Shown piece after piece: positions 34,151 to 44,351 of a DNA stretch of 64,000 bases. The stretch lies in contig KQ964246.1 of NCBI GenBank assembly GCA_001566295.1, forward strand, positions 3,968,001-4,032,000. Direction: 5' to 3'. The notes under the pieces were generated by a model that saw nothing but the letters and a program-made list of their open reading frames with translations, did no database searches and had not been told where the DNA came from. The first letter of the stretch is position 1. The number at the start of each line of letters is the position of its first letter. The stretch comes from Microdochium bolleyi (taxonomy: Eukaryota > Ascomycota > Sordariomycetes > Xylariales > Microdochiaceae). The translations under genes and the position numbers were made by a program.

Positions 34151-35398
34151 ATGCACGCCGCCTTCCTCCTCTCGCTGGTGCTTCCCCTGGTTGCGGCCGC
34201 CCCGGCCCGCCGCGCCACTCCCGCTCCTCTGCTCCGTCCCCGCGGCGATGCTCCCATCATCGAGGGCAAGTACATTGTCAAGATGGCCGACAAGGTCGGG
34301 ATCGCTGCTGTCGACGAGGCCATGACCCAGTTCCAGGCCGATGCCGAGCACGTCTACAACGCCCCTGGCTTCAAGGGCTTCTCTGGCGCCCTCTCCCCCG
34401 AGGAGCTTGAGAACCTCCGCAACAACCCCGATGTAAGTTGGCCTCGCCTATTCTTTCCACCACCGCGCAGATCCACTCACACACCATCGCAATAAAAACA
34501 GGTCGAGTTCATTGAGCACGACGCCGAGGTCAACGCGTACGCGTACGTGACCCAGACCGGTGCCACCTGGGGCATCACCCGTGTCAGCCACCGCTCGCGC
34601 ACCGCCACGGGCTACACCTACGATAGTAGCGCCGGCGAGGGCACCTGCTCGTACATCATCGACACGGGCATCGAGACGTCGCACCCCGAGTTCGAGGGCC
34701 GCGCGACCCACCTGGTCAACTACGCCAACGACAACACGTCCGTCGACGGCAGCGGCCACGGCACCCACGTTGCCGGCACCGTCGGCTCCAAGACGTATGG
34801 TGTCGCCAAGAAGACCAAGCTCTACGCTGTCCGCGTCCTCAACGCCAGCGGCTCCGGCACCAACTCGGGCGTCATTGCCGGCATGAACTACGTCGCCACC
34901 GACTCCAAGACCCGCTCGTGCCCCAAGGGCTCCGTTGCCAACATGTCTCTGGGTGGTGGCTTCTCCCAGGCCGTCAACGACGCCGCGGCAGCCCTCACCA
35001 ACGCCGGTGTCTTCCTCGCCGTCGCCGCCGGCAACTCCAACGCCAACGCGTCCACCTTCTCACCCGCCTCGGCCCCGTCTGCCTGCACCGTCGGCGCCAC
35101 CACCTCGGCCGATGTCAAGTCCAGCTTCTCCAACTACGGCGCGCTCGTCGACATCCTCGCCCCTGGCACTTCCATCACCTCGACCTGGAAGGGCGGCGCC
35201 ACCAACTCCATCTCCGGCACGTCAATGGCCTCCCCCCACATTGCCGGCCTCGCCGCCTACCTGCTCACCCTCGAGGGTGCCCGCACCCCTGACGCGCTGT
35301 GCAGCCGCCTCAAGAGCATCGCCACCACTGGCGCCATCACCGGCTTCCCCAGCGGCACCACCTCCGCCCTCGGCTTCAACGGCAACCCTTCCGGCTAA
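34151..35398 (+). CDS. Secreted subtilisin-like serine protease (proteinase K family, S8)
   Basis: Two exons (34151-34432 and 34502-35398), 392 residues, with a phase-0 intron. Layout: signal peptide MHAAFLLSLVLPLVAAAPA, inhibitor I9 propeptide (about 38-105, IEGKYIVKMADKVG), then the catalytic domain starting near AYVTQTGATWGITRVSH. The catalytic triad is visible: Asp in YIIDTGIETSHPEF (about 148), His in GHGTHVAGTVG (about 183) and Ser in SGTSMASPHIAG (about 334). The oxyanion Asn is in AAGNSNANASTF. The length fits proteinase K-like and cuticle-degrading proteases of moulds. It is made as a zymogen, cleaves its propeptide itself and is exported. It probably degrades external protein for nutrition or host invasion. 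Confidence 0.95.
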
Positions 35399-36135
35399 GC
35401 TGATGGCTGCTGGGTCTCTGAGCTCTACAGCGACTCGGACACGATGACGAGTTGGATTTGAACATGGACGTGGGCGAAGGTTCCGTCTGCCTGGCCGCGT
35501 CTCTGTGGAAGCCTGCACATGTATATATCTGGGCAGGCCAACATGGGACGGGGTGACTCTTGCACATAGTTGATGACAGATAGCTACTTGAACATATTGG
35601 ACTCTTGCAACACAATAATCCTTGGCCCTCGTGACGTGACATGTCCCGGAGACAAAGCCGGAGGCTAGGAGGCCGCGCTAGGCCCAGTTGGGCTTCCTTC
35701 TGCGAGTCCCGCAGCACCGGGTCGGGCAGGGTCCGCACTAGACCGGATCTGGCAGGTGTGCAGTCATGACCCCTCCAGCCTCCGGAACTCGGGCCCCACT
35801 GAAAAATGTCGCCATCGCGTCGTGGGATGTGTGTGTGTGGCAGAGCTCCCCAAAGCTCCCCGCGCCTGGCTGTGGCTGACAAACCATTCTGGACCGTCTG
35901 CATGTGTCTGGAGGCGAATTGTGTCTTTTGCATCATCGGTTCCCGCCAGACCGCCAGTGTCAAAAGACGATCTCTCCGCCCTTGAAATCACCCGACTGAC
36001 ACAGCGTCAACACCACCTACCACGGCTTCTCCAACAGCCCGACAGACAGCCCAGCCTCTTGCGACAACTCGCGCGCGCCTTCTCCCCTCCCTGATCGTCC
36101 TCATCCTCGCCATCGCAGCCACCGCCTTCGCGACC
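35399..36135. other. Intergenic region between subtilase and msrA
   Basis: 737 bases: 3' end of the protease gene and promoter/leader of the sulfoxide reductase gene. No other feature recognised. Confidence 0.5.
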
Positions 36136-36810
36136 ATGGCCTTCTCCCACCTCGCCATGCCGGCCTTCATGGCCCGCGTCTTCCGCCCTCTCGCCGCGGC
36201 CACCACAAACGTCGCCACCAGCGGCTCCGCAGGCGTCAGCACAAAGACCCCAAGCCTCCCCGAGGGCGCCGAGCTCGCCACCGTCGCGGCCGGCTGCTTC
36301 TGGGGCGTCGAGCACATCTACCGCAAGCACTTCAAGGACGTCAAGGCCGGCGGCGGCCTCTACGACGCCCGCGTCGGCTACACCGGCGGCTCGACCTCCA
36401 ACCCGACCTACCGTGATGTGTGCTCGGGCACCACCGGCCACGCCGAGGCCCTCCAGATCACCTTTGACCCGGCCAAGATCAGCTACCGCGAGCTCATCGA
36501 GTTCCTGTACCGCACGCACGACCCCACCACGGCCAACAGGCAGGGCAACGACCGCGGCACCCAGTACCGCAGCGCCATCTACTACCACTCGCCCCAGCAG
36601 GAGGCCATCGCGCGCGAGGTGACAAAGCAGATCCAGGAGGCCGGCTGGTTCGGACACGGCGTCCCGATCACGACCGAGATCCAGCCCGCGACACAGTGGT
36701 ACGATGCCGAGGAGGGCCACCAGCTGTACCTCGACCGCAACCCGATGGGCTACCAGTGCGAGAACCACTTTGTGCGCAAGTTTGCGGACCTGCCGGCGTC
36801 GCAGCTGTGA
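36136..36810 (+). CDS. msrA: Peptide-methionine (S)-S-oxide reductase
   Basis: Single exon, 224 residues. The domain begins near ELATVAAGCFWGVEHIY; the catalytic cysteine is in GCFWG at residue 54. Further family blocks are ARVGYTGGSTSNPTYRDVCSGTTG, THDPTTANRQGNDRGTQYRS and the C-terminal HQLYLDRNPMGY (residues named in short segments). It reduces methionine-S-sulfoxide in proteins and free methionine, recycled by thioredoxin. The first 45 residues are an Ala/Arg/Ser-rich extension without acidic residues until about 40. Such an extension can be a mitochondrial presequence; an internal ATG could alternatively give a cytosolic form. Yeast calls this gene MXR1. Confidence 0.95.
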   Translation: MAFSHLAMPAFMARVFRPLAAATTNVATSGSAGVSTKTPSLPEGAELATVAAGCFWGVEHIYRKHFKDVKAGGGLYDARVGYTGGSTSNPTYRDVCSGTTGHAEALQITFDPAKISYRELIEFLYRTHDPTTANRQGNDRGTQYRSAIYYHSPQQEAIAREVTKQIQEAGWFGHGVPITTEIQPATQWYDAEEGHQLYLDRNPMGYQCENHFVRKFADLPASQL

Positions 36811-37215
36811 TATGGCCGCAAGGAGGAGAAATGTCTGACGAATGGAGACAAAAGTAAAGAAAGAAGGATATCTTGCATTGGGAACATTTTGAAAAGGTTC
36901 ATGGCGTTTTTGGGTTGCATTTCAAGGGGCGATACCATCACTTTTCAGGGCAAATCAACTTTACTGCCAATTGGGCATTGGACCAGCTGGGGTCCACAGA
37001 CAACGACGAACACACATGAGCATATATAGGATTCAACACCGTCATTACCATCATCCCATTATTCGGCCCATTTTCTCATTTGTAAAGTGCTCTTGGTACG
37101 TTGATCATGACGCGATTCCCTCAAAATCGTCGACGCCAAACCTGGTACTTCTGATGCAGATGCCGAGTCATGATGACGCAAAACGAGACAAGCGGCGATT
37201 CGTCACCACACCTAG
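36811..37215. other. Convergent 3' region
   Basis: 405 bases between the stops of msrA and the F-box gene. AT-richer than the coding parts. Probably 3' untranslated sequence. Confidence 0.5.
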
Positions 37216-38877
37216 TCAGTAATCCAACTCCGTCAACGGGTCTGGATCCAGCAGCCTCCCCGTCGCCGGATCGACCCCGTGCTCCACGGTCCAGGACCCC
37301 GACCTCGAGCCCCGTCCCGGAGCAGCACTGACGGACCCGAAATTTGTCAGCCTCGCCTGGTTGAGCTCCGACAGCTTTGGCTCGAACCGCTCGCCAGGGC
37401 CGAGGCACTCGAACGCTCTCGCGATGGATCCCTTGGGCTCGGCGTGGCGTGGGTAGTCCCGGTTCTGCCCCGTGTCGGGCCTGTGCGAGTCCCACTTCTT
37501 GCTGAGATCGATCTTGCCGACGTCGAGCCACGTCGTGAGCGCGAAGCCCCATCGGTATGGTTCCGGGAGCGGGATGACGGCCAGGTGGGCATCTGTCGTG
37601 CAGCGATCGCAGCCCCTGACGTCGTCGTCGCCGCCGCCGAGCACGCGGGTGCTGGGTCGTCCGGCAGCAGCAGCAGCAGCAGCAATGCCACCGCCGAAGA
37701 TCATGTTGCCCGGCTCGAGAGCCAGATCGCGACGGTCGTGGCTGAAGCATGACGGGCTGTGCTCCTTGTGTTCCGTGTCGTGGTTATTCGGGCACAGCGA
37801 CTCGAGCAGGCCGTCCACGGCTTCCCGCCACGTGTCAACCTGGAGCCACGACATGTGGTTGCACGGCCTGCGGAGCCGCGGTATGCCTTTGAGCAGGACG
37901 GAGTTCTCGGGCCGGGAGGCGTGCAGCAGCTGTGTCCGGAAGAGGAAGAGCGCATGGGCGCTCTTGTCCACCGAGGCGACGGTCTGCTGCCGGCGCAGCA
38001 GCATATTGTCGTCGCGGTAGCGCATGGTGAGGGAGATCTGGACGACGTGACCGGCCCTGCAGGAGGTGCTGGTGTTGTTGACCTGCTGGAGCAGCGGGCG
38101 GTAGTCGAGGCCGCGCAGGCGGTGCTTGGTGATGGCGCGCAGCATCTTGCGAGTGGCGCGCGGCGGAATGTGGCTGTCGTCATCGTAGTCGGCGCATTTG
38201 GCCGACTTTGCAGGTACGTAGAGGCGGTCGGCGAAGGCGGCCAAGGGGTCGTGCATGCGGCGGCACTTGTAGCAGTAGACGAGCCCCGGGATGTCCATGT
38301 CGAGCGTGCTGAGCAGGACGCCGCGGTAACGGGAGCGAGTGCGGTCGGCGTCGTTGATGTAGTTGCCCAGCACGGTGTAGGGATGCTGGGCGGGCGAGGG
38401 GACGAGGTCGGGCCGGGTCGCGGCGACGGCGCCGGTGAACATGGCCAGCAGCTGCTTGTTAACAAGGGCGAGCACGACAATGTTGGCCGGGGAGAGGTGC
38501 TTTGTGATTGCGTCGAATAGTTCTTGAGGAAGGTCCAGGAGCTTTGCTGGGGGTGTCGTGGTGTCAAGAGAGGCGTCCGGGCTGGCACGTTCCGCGTCTG
38601 GCGAGACCGGGGCCGGGGCCCGGGCCCGGACCCGGGCCGACGAGGTGGAGCTGCCCGGCGCGGCGACGGGGGTGGTAGATGCCGCAGTCGCCGGTCTGGA
38701 CAGGACTGTGTCGACGGCCTGCTTGGTCGGCATTGTGCGAGTGGCATCATCGCAGTCGGCGCCGGCTTGGTGCATGTGCTTGTCAGCCTCGACCTCGGCG
38801 TCACTGCCACAACTGGAGCTCTCAGCCGCAGTCGTCATCGACCGCCGCGTGACGAGGGCAAGCGGCCGCTTGATCAT
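37216..38877 (-). CDS. F-box-like protein
   Basis: Single exon, 553 residues, or about 540 if translation starts at the second Met (MTTAAESSS). The first 110 residues are Ala/Pro/Ser-rich and acidic, and appear disordered. An F-box-like motif follows at about 112-150 (LLDLPQELFDAITKHLSP, then VNKQLLAM). A cysteine-bearing region CYKCRRMHDPLAAFADR is also typical of a large group of fungal F-box proteins. The rest has no recognised substrate-binding repeats. A polyalanine tract (about 400-410) comes from a CAG-type microsatellite. The role may be substrate recruitment to an SCF ubiquitin ligase; this rests only on the F-box. Confidence 0.75.
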   Translation of the reverse strand: MIKRPLALVTRRSMTTAAESSSCGSDAEVEADKHMHQAGADCDDATRTMPTKQAVDTVLSRPATAASTTPVAAPGSSTSSARVRARAPAPVSPDAERASPDASLDTTTPPAKLLDLPQELFDAITKHLSPANIVVLALVNKQLLAMFTGAVAATRPDLVPSPAQHPYTVLGNYINDADRTRSRYRGVLLSTLDMDIPGLVYCYKCRRMHDPLAAFADRLYVPAKSAKCADYDDDSHIPPRATRKMLRAITKHRLRGLDYRPLLQQVNNTSTSCRAGHVVQISLTMRYRDDNMLLRRQQTVASVDKSAHALFLFRTQLLHASRPENSVLLKGIPRLRRPCNHMSWLQVDTWREAVDGLLESLCPNNHDTEHKEHSPSCFSHDRRDLALEPGNMIFGGGIAAAAAAAGRPSTRVLGGGDDDVRGCDRCTTDAHLAVIPLPEPYRWGFALTTWLDVGKIDLSKKWDSHRPDTGQNRDYPRHAEPKGSIARAFECLGPGERFEPKLSELNQARLTNFGSVSAAPGRGSRSGSWTVEHGVDPATGRLLDPDPLTELDY

Positions 38878-39815
38878 GGCGCTGAGGCGGCGCGACTTGG
38901 AGCCCAGGGCATGCCGGGCAGAGCTGGGTGAGAGGACATGTTGTCAGCAATCATAGAAAGAGCGCCGGGGAGCTGGCTTATGTTTGCCGGGTGAACCGCC
39001 ATCTGCGTCCTCTGGAGGTGGGGGCCGAGACCAGGATTCTGATGGGGCAGACAAAGCAAGCAAGCCACCTACCGCAGGACACCGTCATGGTTTCTCGGCA
39101 TGGGAGCCGATTGCTCGGCCGCTGCGGTCATGGTCGTGAATTATGTTGGTCGCAAGCGTTGCCGTGGAGGCTGCTCATGTGGTTCAGCATCGCCTCATCT
39201 TCAAGGCGGCAGGTGTGAGAGCGAGAAAGGGGAAAAGAAAGACTGCGCGTGTTCACATTAACAACAGCGCGGCAAGTCGTACGCGGGAGAGAAGGCAGTG
39301 TTGCACAGAGCCTCGTGTGCCGCGGGGCTTGCAAAAGCATGATTTGTAGCCTGACACGGGCGCGGACGGGCGGCGCGATCGCACCTTGTTGTCCAATACT
39401 TCGGGGCGGTTGCTGCGTCCCGCGAAACGCTAGCCTGGCGCCTCGGACTTTGCGAAACTGACTGATCGGAGCTCCGTTCGACATCTCATGTTGGGAGCCC
39501 TTGCGCACATGCGGCTCTCAGGCCGGCTGGCACTGGGTGGCGGTGTCAGGTCACACACGGCACGAGTGTAGTCAGATGCATGCACAAGTAGAGGCGTTGG
39601 TGCAGGTTGTGTGTTCATGGTGTCTTTTGCTGTTTTTATTCACTGTGGTTGAATGTACAATGCTCGTCATTGCTCCCGTGCTGGCCGGTCTCCTGCATCT
39701 CGTGCATCGAGGAGCGGGGACAGTTCTCTCGTGTTATCAATCCGCTTCCTTTCCCATACTAGTACAGATAATGTTGACAAATGGAACAAATGAAACAAAG
39801 ACCCCATCGAGCCTT
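38878..39815. other. Intergenic region between F-box and GHITM-like genes
   Basis: 938 bases between two minus-strand genes: promoter of the F-box gene and 3' end of the mitochondrial membrane-protein gene. No recognisable coding content. Confidence 0.5.
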
Positions 39816-40877
39816 CTACTTCCTCCGCTGCTGCATCATCAGGATCTGGACCATGCGGATAAAGATGTTGAGGAAGTCGAGCTCGAGCGAGATGCTCTCG
39901 TTGACGGGGTCCTTCTTGATGACGCCCGCCTGCGCCATGCGCGCGTGGTGCAGCACCTTTTGCGTGTCGTACAGCGTGAAGCCGCCAAAGACGGCCAGGC
40001 CACCGTACAGCCACAGGTTCTCGGTCAGGGCCAGCGTGCGCACGGCCGTCGCGGGGATGACGAGCGGGGCAAGACCGGACACGGCGACGATGGCGGCGCC
40101 CGCGAGGAGGGGTCCGCCAATGTACATGTACTTCTCCTGCTTGGCGGTGGCGCCGACAAAGGCAATGGAGCCCATCATGGCGACCGTGTAGAGGCCGGCG
40201 CGGGCGATGAGGGCGCCGGGGGCGAAGGCGATGAGGGGTGCGACGAAGGCGGCCTGGGTCGCGTTGAAGGCGGTCCACATGGCGTACTTGGGCACGTAGT
40301 TGTCCGGGTCGATGGAGCGGGTGGCGATCATGGTGCCGAAGCTGAGGGCGAGGCCGCCGATGGCCATGACCCAGGGGTTGGTGACCATGAGGCGGTAGAC
40401 GAAGCCCGTGTTGACCATCTGGCGGGCTGTGAGGCCGATGATGCCGACGCCGAGACCCGTGTGGAGGAAGGTCGAGTTGAGGTACTCGCGCTCGTAGTAG
40501 GGCATGCCGCCGTCCTCGCGCGTCTCGCGGTTGAAGACCATGTTGATGGCGACGAGCGTGCCGCCGAAGATGGCGCCGCCGGTCAGCAGCCGCCGCATCG
40601 TCGAGCCCGAGTCGGCCGTCTGGGCCGTGGTCTGCTGCATGTACGACCGCGCGGCGCCGGCCTGCGCAAAGGCATTTCGGGGAGCGGCAGACTTGACGAT
40701 GGCTGAGCTGGTGCCGCGAGCGGTGAAGAAGGTGGCCGAGGGCTTCTGAGCGCCGGCACGCTGCGAGAAGGTGCGGATGGTCGAGGAGGGGGATGTGCGG
40801 AAGGCGACCCTGGAGACCGGGGGAAGCCTCGAGGCCAGGCGGGCTGGGCCCTGCCGCAGCGTTATTGTGAACGACAT
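39816..40877 (-). CDS. Bax inhibitor-1/GHITM-like mitochondrial membrane protein
   Basis: Single exon, 353 residues when started at the ATG at 40877 (MSFTITLRQGPARLASRL). The first 60-70 residues are Arg/Ser/Ala-rich with few acids, a convincing mitochondrial presequence. About seven hydrophobic spans follow: near 98-115, 140-165, and a series from about 170 to 315. The C-terminus has the family's LYDTQKVLHHARMAQ block, and it ends in a short Gln/Met/Arg tail. This matches the growth-hormone-inducible transmembrane (GHITM/MICS1) branch of the Bax inhibitor superfamily, which sits in the inner mitochondrial membrane and supports cristae structure and ion exchange. The frame extends upstream to 41243, but that extension looks like translated leader. 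Confidence 0.9.
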   Translation of the reverse strand: MSFTITLRQGPARLASRLPPVSRVAFRTSPSSTIRTFSQRAGAQKPSATFFTARGTSSAIVKSAAPRNAFAQAGAARSYMQQTTAQTADSGSTMRRLLTGGAIFGGTLVAINMVFNRETREDGGMPYYEREYLNSTFLHTGLGVGIIGLTARQMVNTGFVYRLMVTNPWVMAIGGLALSFGTMIATRSIDPDNYVPKYAMWTAFNATQAAFVAPLIAFAPGALIARAGLYTVAMMGSIAFVGATAKQEKYMYIGGPLLAGAAIVAVSGLAPLVIPATAVRTLALTENLWLYGGLAVFGGFTLYDTQKVLHHARMAQAGVIKKDPVNESISLELDFLNIFIRMVQILMMQQRRK

Positions 40878-41468
40878 GGCGTGGTTGTGAGCTCGCGATG
40901 AGTGTCGAGAGTGTGGTTGTCGGGCGGGAAAAGTGGCAGGGGAGTGGCCGCGATGGTGACGAGGGCGGGAGGGCGAGGTTTTATCGGGGTCGGGCGAGCC
41001 AGCAATGGCGATGACGAGAGCACTGTCTGGAACCGGGAAGACGCCTGAGGCACCTGCAGGCAGGAAGTGGCGCTTGCGGAGTGCCAGCGGGCGGAGCTTG
41101 GACCACCCGCTGCTGTGCTGACTCACCGCGGCCCTCGCAGCAGCTTCGAGAAAGCTCCAACCCAGAAAGCCCCGCCCGCGGCCGGCCGGTGCTCTGCTTA
41201 ACTCCGGCAGGCCCTCGACAGCATTCACGAACAGCACCTGCATGGAATCACCCGGGATGCTTGACAGTCAGATGTCTTCAATGGAGCACATGATGCCCGC
41301 CTTCGATTGTGATGATGGTGCTCGGCCAAGAAAAGATATGCAAAAGCCCCGCTAGGTACCTGACAAAGGAAATCAGACGACAGAACGCCATGGTGATGCT
41401 CGATATGTATGTTGTGATGTTTGATGTTGTGATGTTGCGATATTTTGGTGCTTTGCTCCCTGCTGCCT
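40878..41468. other. Intergenic region between GHITM-like and CNBD/F-box/LRR genes
   Basis: 591 bases between two minus-strand genes: promoter and leader of the GHITM-like gene and 3' end of the next gene. No other feature recognised. Confidence 0.5.
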
Positions 41469-44351
41469 CTACCGCAGTCCGTTCGGGCCCTTCTCGACCG
41501 CAAAGGCGACCGGCCGCCGGGGCCTGCGGTTGCGTACCCCCCGCGGCGGCTTCATCGTCATCTTCTTCATCGCGGCCTCCACGCTCGACTCGTCGTTCTC
41601 ATCGTAACCCCAGTTCAGCACGCCCCCCTTGGCCACCCAGCTCTCCAGGTTCCGGCACTGGCTGATGTCTGCCCACACCAGCCGCCCACAGCCCTCGAGG
41701 ATGCTCTCAACGCCCACGCCCGTCACCCGCACGCAGCCCCGCACGCTCAGCCGCTCGAGCTCGTGCAGGTGCAGCGCGATGCTCGCCAGGCTCTGGTCGC
41801 TCACCGCGCTGCCGCAGAACGCCATCTTGAGCTCCCGCAGCTGCGGCAGGCCCAGCGCGACAACCTCGGTCGCCGTGTCCGACAGCGCACAGCAGAACGA
41901 CAGGTCCAGGTGCGTGAGCGCCTTGGCGGCGTTGACGAGGGCCACAATGGCATTGTCCGACAGGTACGTGCAGTCAGCCAGGTACAGGTGCGTCAGCCGC
42001 TGGAACCGGAAGGGCGCCCACGACTGGAAGCCGGCGTCGGAGATGGACGTGCAGCGTGTCAGGGACAGCCGCTCGATCCGGTTCGAGGCGTGCGCGGCGA
42101 GGTGCGCCATCGACCGGTCGGTGATGTGCTTGCAGTACGACAGATTGAGGCGTCGCAGCTTGGGGCAGCCGATGACGGTGCCCGGCGGCGGGAGCGTGAC
42201 AGTCTGCAACTGCTGCTTCTGGCCGCGGCCTTTGCCTGCCGACATGACAATCTGCTTAGTCGTCTGTGGCGCGTGCTCCGGCACGACCCAACCCACGACA
42301 CGCGCCAGCAGGTTGTCACCGACCTTGCGGCAGTTGCTCCAGTCCACCTCCTCGAGCCCCTTGGCATTGTCGCTCATGTCCAGGATCTGGTTGGCCGAGA
42401 CATCCCAGACAGACTTCATCTTCCACACTTTGATATCCTTGCCGCACGTCTTCCAGAGCGCAGAAAATCCCTCGTCGGTGACGTGGAAGCAGTTGCTGAC
42501 ATTCACCTTGCGCGGCCGTGTACCGAGGAAAGGCGCGAGGATGTCGGCGAGGACGTGGTCGGTGATGGTGCGGTTGTACTGGGACAGGTCAACGTCGGTG
42601 CACAGCTTCGGGGACGTTGTCAGAAGTGCTCGCCACTGTGTCGACACGATCCGGAGCTTGAACAGCTCGGCGAATTCGAGATGCTGGAATATGGCCACCA
42701 GGATGTCGTCGGGAAGTCGGCATTCCTGCAATGGGCTCGGTCGTGAGGACAGGATCTTGGCCTTCTTTGAGGGCCCTTCGGCAGTGGGAGAGAACCCTGA
42801 CGGAGACGGTGCGGAAAACTTGGTGGCCACGGTCGTGTCCAGGGGTCGTTGCCGCAGGACCTTGGGCGAGGAGATGCTGGAGGTGGACTCGGCCGTCGCC
42901 GGCACAGGCGGAGCTATGGAGCCCCTCCGCCGGCTCCTCATGTTCTCCATGTCGACGCTCAGGAACGGATCAGGATCTCTGGGCTTGAGCTGGTCAGCCT
43001 CGTCCTTGACTGGGGAGGCCGGCTTGGACGGCGTCGTGAAGATCATCTGCGGCGCCATCGCAGTCGGCGTGCTCGACAGCATTCCTTTGCCACTATCTGG
43101 CACGTCTGTCATCTCCACGTCGTCTGCGCCAGGCTCCTTCGCTTTTATGCGTGTCTTTGCTGTCTGGACGACCTGGTCGCGGATCTCGGGCGGGCAGCGC
43201 TTCCACAGCTCGTCCAGCGCCTCGCCCGTGATCATCAGGCACTCCACCGTGGTGATGGCCCGGACGGTTGCGGTCCGGCGCAGCGACAGGCCCAGGCTGG
43301 CTACCTCGCCAAAGTATTGTCCCTGGCGTAGTCGCGGGCGGATCAGAGAGGCTCGCTCGAGCTTGAGCTCGGCAGGCTCGTCTGAGTCGTCGTGGATGAC
43401 CTCTGCCTCGCCCCGGACGACAAAGTAGATCTCATTGCCCGGTGTTCCTTCGCGAATGATGTCGGTGAACGGCGCGTAGGTTCGGGGCTGCGCGCTCATG
43501 CCGAGAAAATGCAGAATATCAGGTGGTAAGGTTGAGAAGAGCGGGAGCTCTTTCAGTGTGTGGCGGACGTTGACAAAGCCGCTTCCTAGTGCACTCCCAG
43601 CCGCGGGGTCCTCCATGATGCCCGGGCTTGGCGACTTGCGCTTCTTGTTATTGACGACAGTGCCCTCCTTGATGACTCCCCTGTCGCCGGTCGAGACCTG
43701 ACCAGGCGCGGCTTCGCGCGCTATGGGCGCGGGCTTCATGCTCTTGAGGCCCTGGCCGCTCTCCTGGCGCTTCTTGTAAAGGATAGAGAGGCGTTCGTTG
43801 GCCTCCTCCCTGATGGCCCGCTCCATGTCGGGAAAGCCCGGTAGCTCTGTCTGGAGATCTTCCTTCTTGAGGACGAGCAGGAGACATTTGGAGCGGGCGA
43901 TAATGGTGGCTGTGCGCGGCATGTTCATGAGGACACCGATCTCGCCAAAGAAGGAACCAGCCTTGAGCTCGGCGTAGATAGCCTCGCCATCGCGAGAGGT
44001 GACGGCAACGACGCCGCGGACCAGCCAGTACATGGCCTTGGCAGCCTCTCCTTCGGTGAGCACGTGGTCATGCGCCGAGTGGACCTGCGGCCGCAGATGC
44101 TTGCCAATGGCGACGAGGAACTCCTCTGGGGCCGACATGAAGAGAGGGAAGGAGCGCATGCGGTCGAGCAGGTCTAGGGGCATGTCAGGCAGCGTCGATG
44201 CTGTGAGCGGCGACGGGCGGACTGGCCGGGTAGGGTTCGTCTCGACATTGAAGGACCTGATGAGAGAGGCGGCATCGCCAGCTTTGCCGTTTGGCGGGTG
44301 GTGTGCCAGGGCCCTGTAGGACGACGACGACGGACTTCGACTGCGGCGCAT
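41469..44351 (-). CDS. Double cyclic-nucleotide-binding, F-box and leucine-rich-repeat protein
   Basis: Single exon, 960 residues. Domains in order: a first cyclic-nucleotide-binding domain (about 65-185) with phosphate-binding cassette FGEIGVLMNMPRTAT; a second one (about 270-390) with YFGEVASLGLSLRRTAT; a low-complexity Ser/Pro linker (about 400-545); an F-box (about 555-600, RLPDDILVAIFQHLEFAEL); and leucine-rich repeats of the AMN1/FBXL type (about 600-910, for example RRLNLSYCKHITDRSMAHLA). Both cassettes keep the Glu and Arg that contact the cyclic phosphate. The F-box with LRR suggests an SCF substrate receptor, here possibly controlled by cAMP or cGMP. A related architecture exists in other filamentous fungi, but its job is not known to me. 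The C-terminus is basic. Confidence 0.9.
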   Translation of the reverse strand: MRRSRSPSSSSYRALAHHPPNGKAGDAASLIRSFNVETNPTRPVRPSPLTASTLPDMPLDLLDRMRSFPLFMSAPEEFLVAIGKHLRPQVHSAHDHVLTEGEAAKAMYWLVRGVVAVTSRDGEAIYAELKAGSFFGEIGVLMNMPRTATIIARSKCLLLVLKKEDLQTELPGFPDMERAIREEANERLSILYKKRQESGQGLKSMKPAPIAREAAPGQVSTGDRGVIKEGTVVNNKKRKSPSPGIMEDPAAGSALGSGFVNVRHTLKELPLFSTLPPDILHFLGMSAQPRTYAPFTDIIREGTPGNEIYFVVRGEAEVIHDDSDEPAELKLERASLIRPRLRQGQYFGEVASLGLSLRRTATVRAITTVECLMITGEALDELWKRCPPEIRDQVVQTAKTRIKAKEPGADDVEMTDVPDSGKGMLSSTPTAMAPQMIFTTPSKPASPVKDEADQLKPRDPDPFLSVDMENMRSRRRGSIAPPVPATAESTSSISSPKVLRQRPLDTTVATKFSAPSPSGFSPTAEGPSKKAKILSSRPSPLQECRLPDDILVAIFQHLEFAELFKLRIVSTQWRALLTTSPKLCTDVDLSQYNRTITDHVLADILAPFLGTRPRKVNVSNCFHVTDEGFSALWKTCGKDIKVWKMKSVWDVSANQILDMSDNAKGLEEVDWSNCRKVGDNLLARVVGWVVPEHAPQTTKQIVMSAGKGRGQKQQLQTVTLPPPGTVIGCPKLRRLNLSYCKHITDRSMAHLAAHASNRIERLSLTRCTSISDAGFQSWAPFRFQRLTHLYLADCTYLSDNAIVALVNAAKALTHLDLSFCCALSDTATEVVALGLPQLRELKMAFCGSAVSDQSLASIALHLHELERLSVRGCVRVTGVGVESILEGCGRLVWADISQCRNLESWVAKGGVLNWGYDENDESSVEAAMKKMTMKPPRGVRNRRPRRPVAFAVEKGPNGLR

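Noticed and set aside
33632..34495. Plus-strand frame of 287 codons ending in the protease signal peptide
   Set aside because: The start at 34151 gives a proper signal peptide; the upstream part looks like translated leader and promoter.
37660..37685. CAG-type repeat as a possible independent repeat feature
   Set aside because: It lies inside the F-box gene and only encodes a polyalanine run.
39501..40706. Plus-strand frame of 401 codons, very rich in Gly/Val/Asp/Glu
   Set aside because: Antisense to the GHITM-like gene and without any recognisable motif.
41445..43428. Long plus-strand frames of 433 and 599 codons
   Set aside because: They are antisense shadows of the 960-codon CNBD/F-box/LRR gene, whose minus-strand translation has clear domains.
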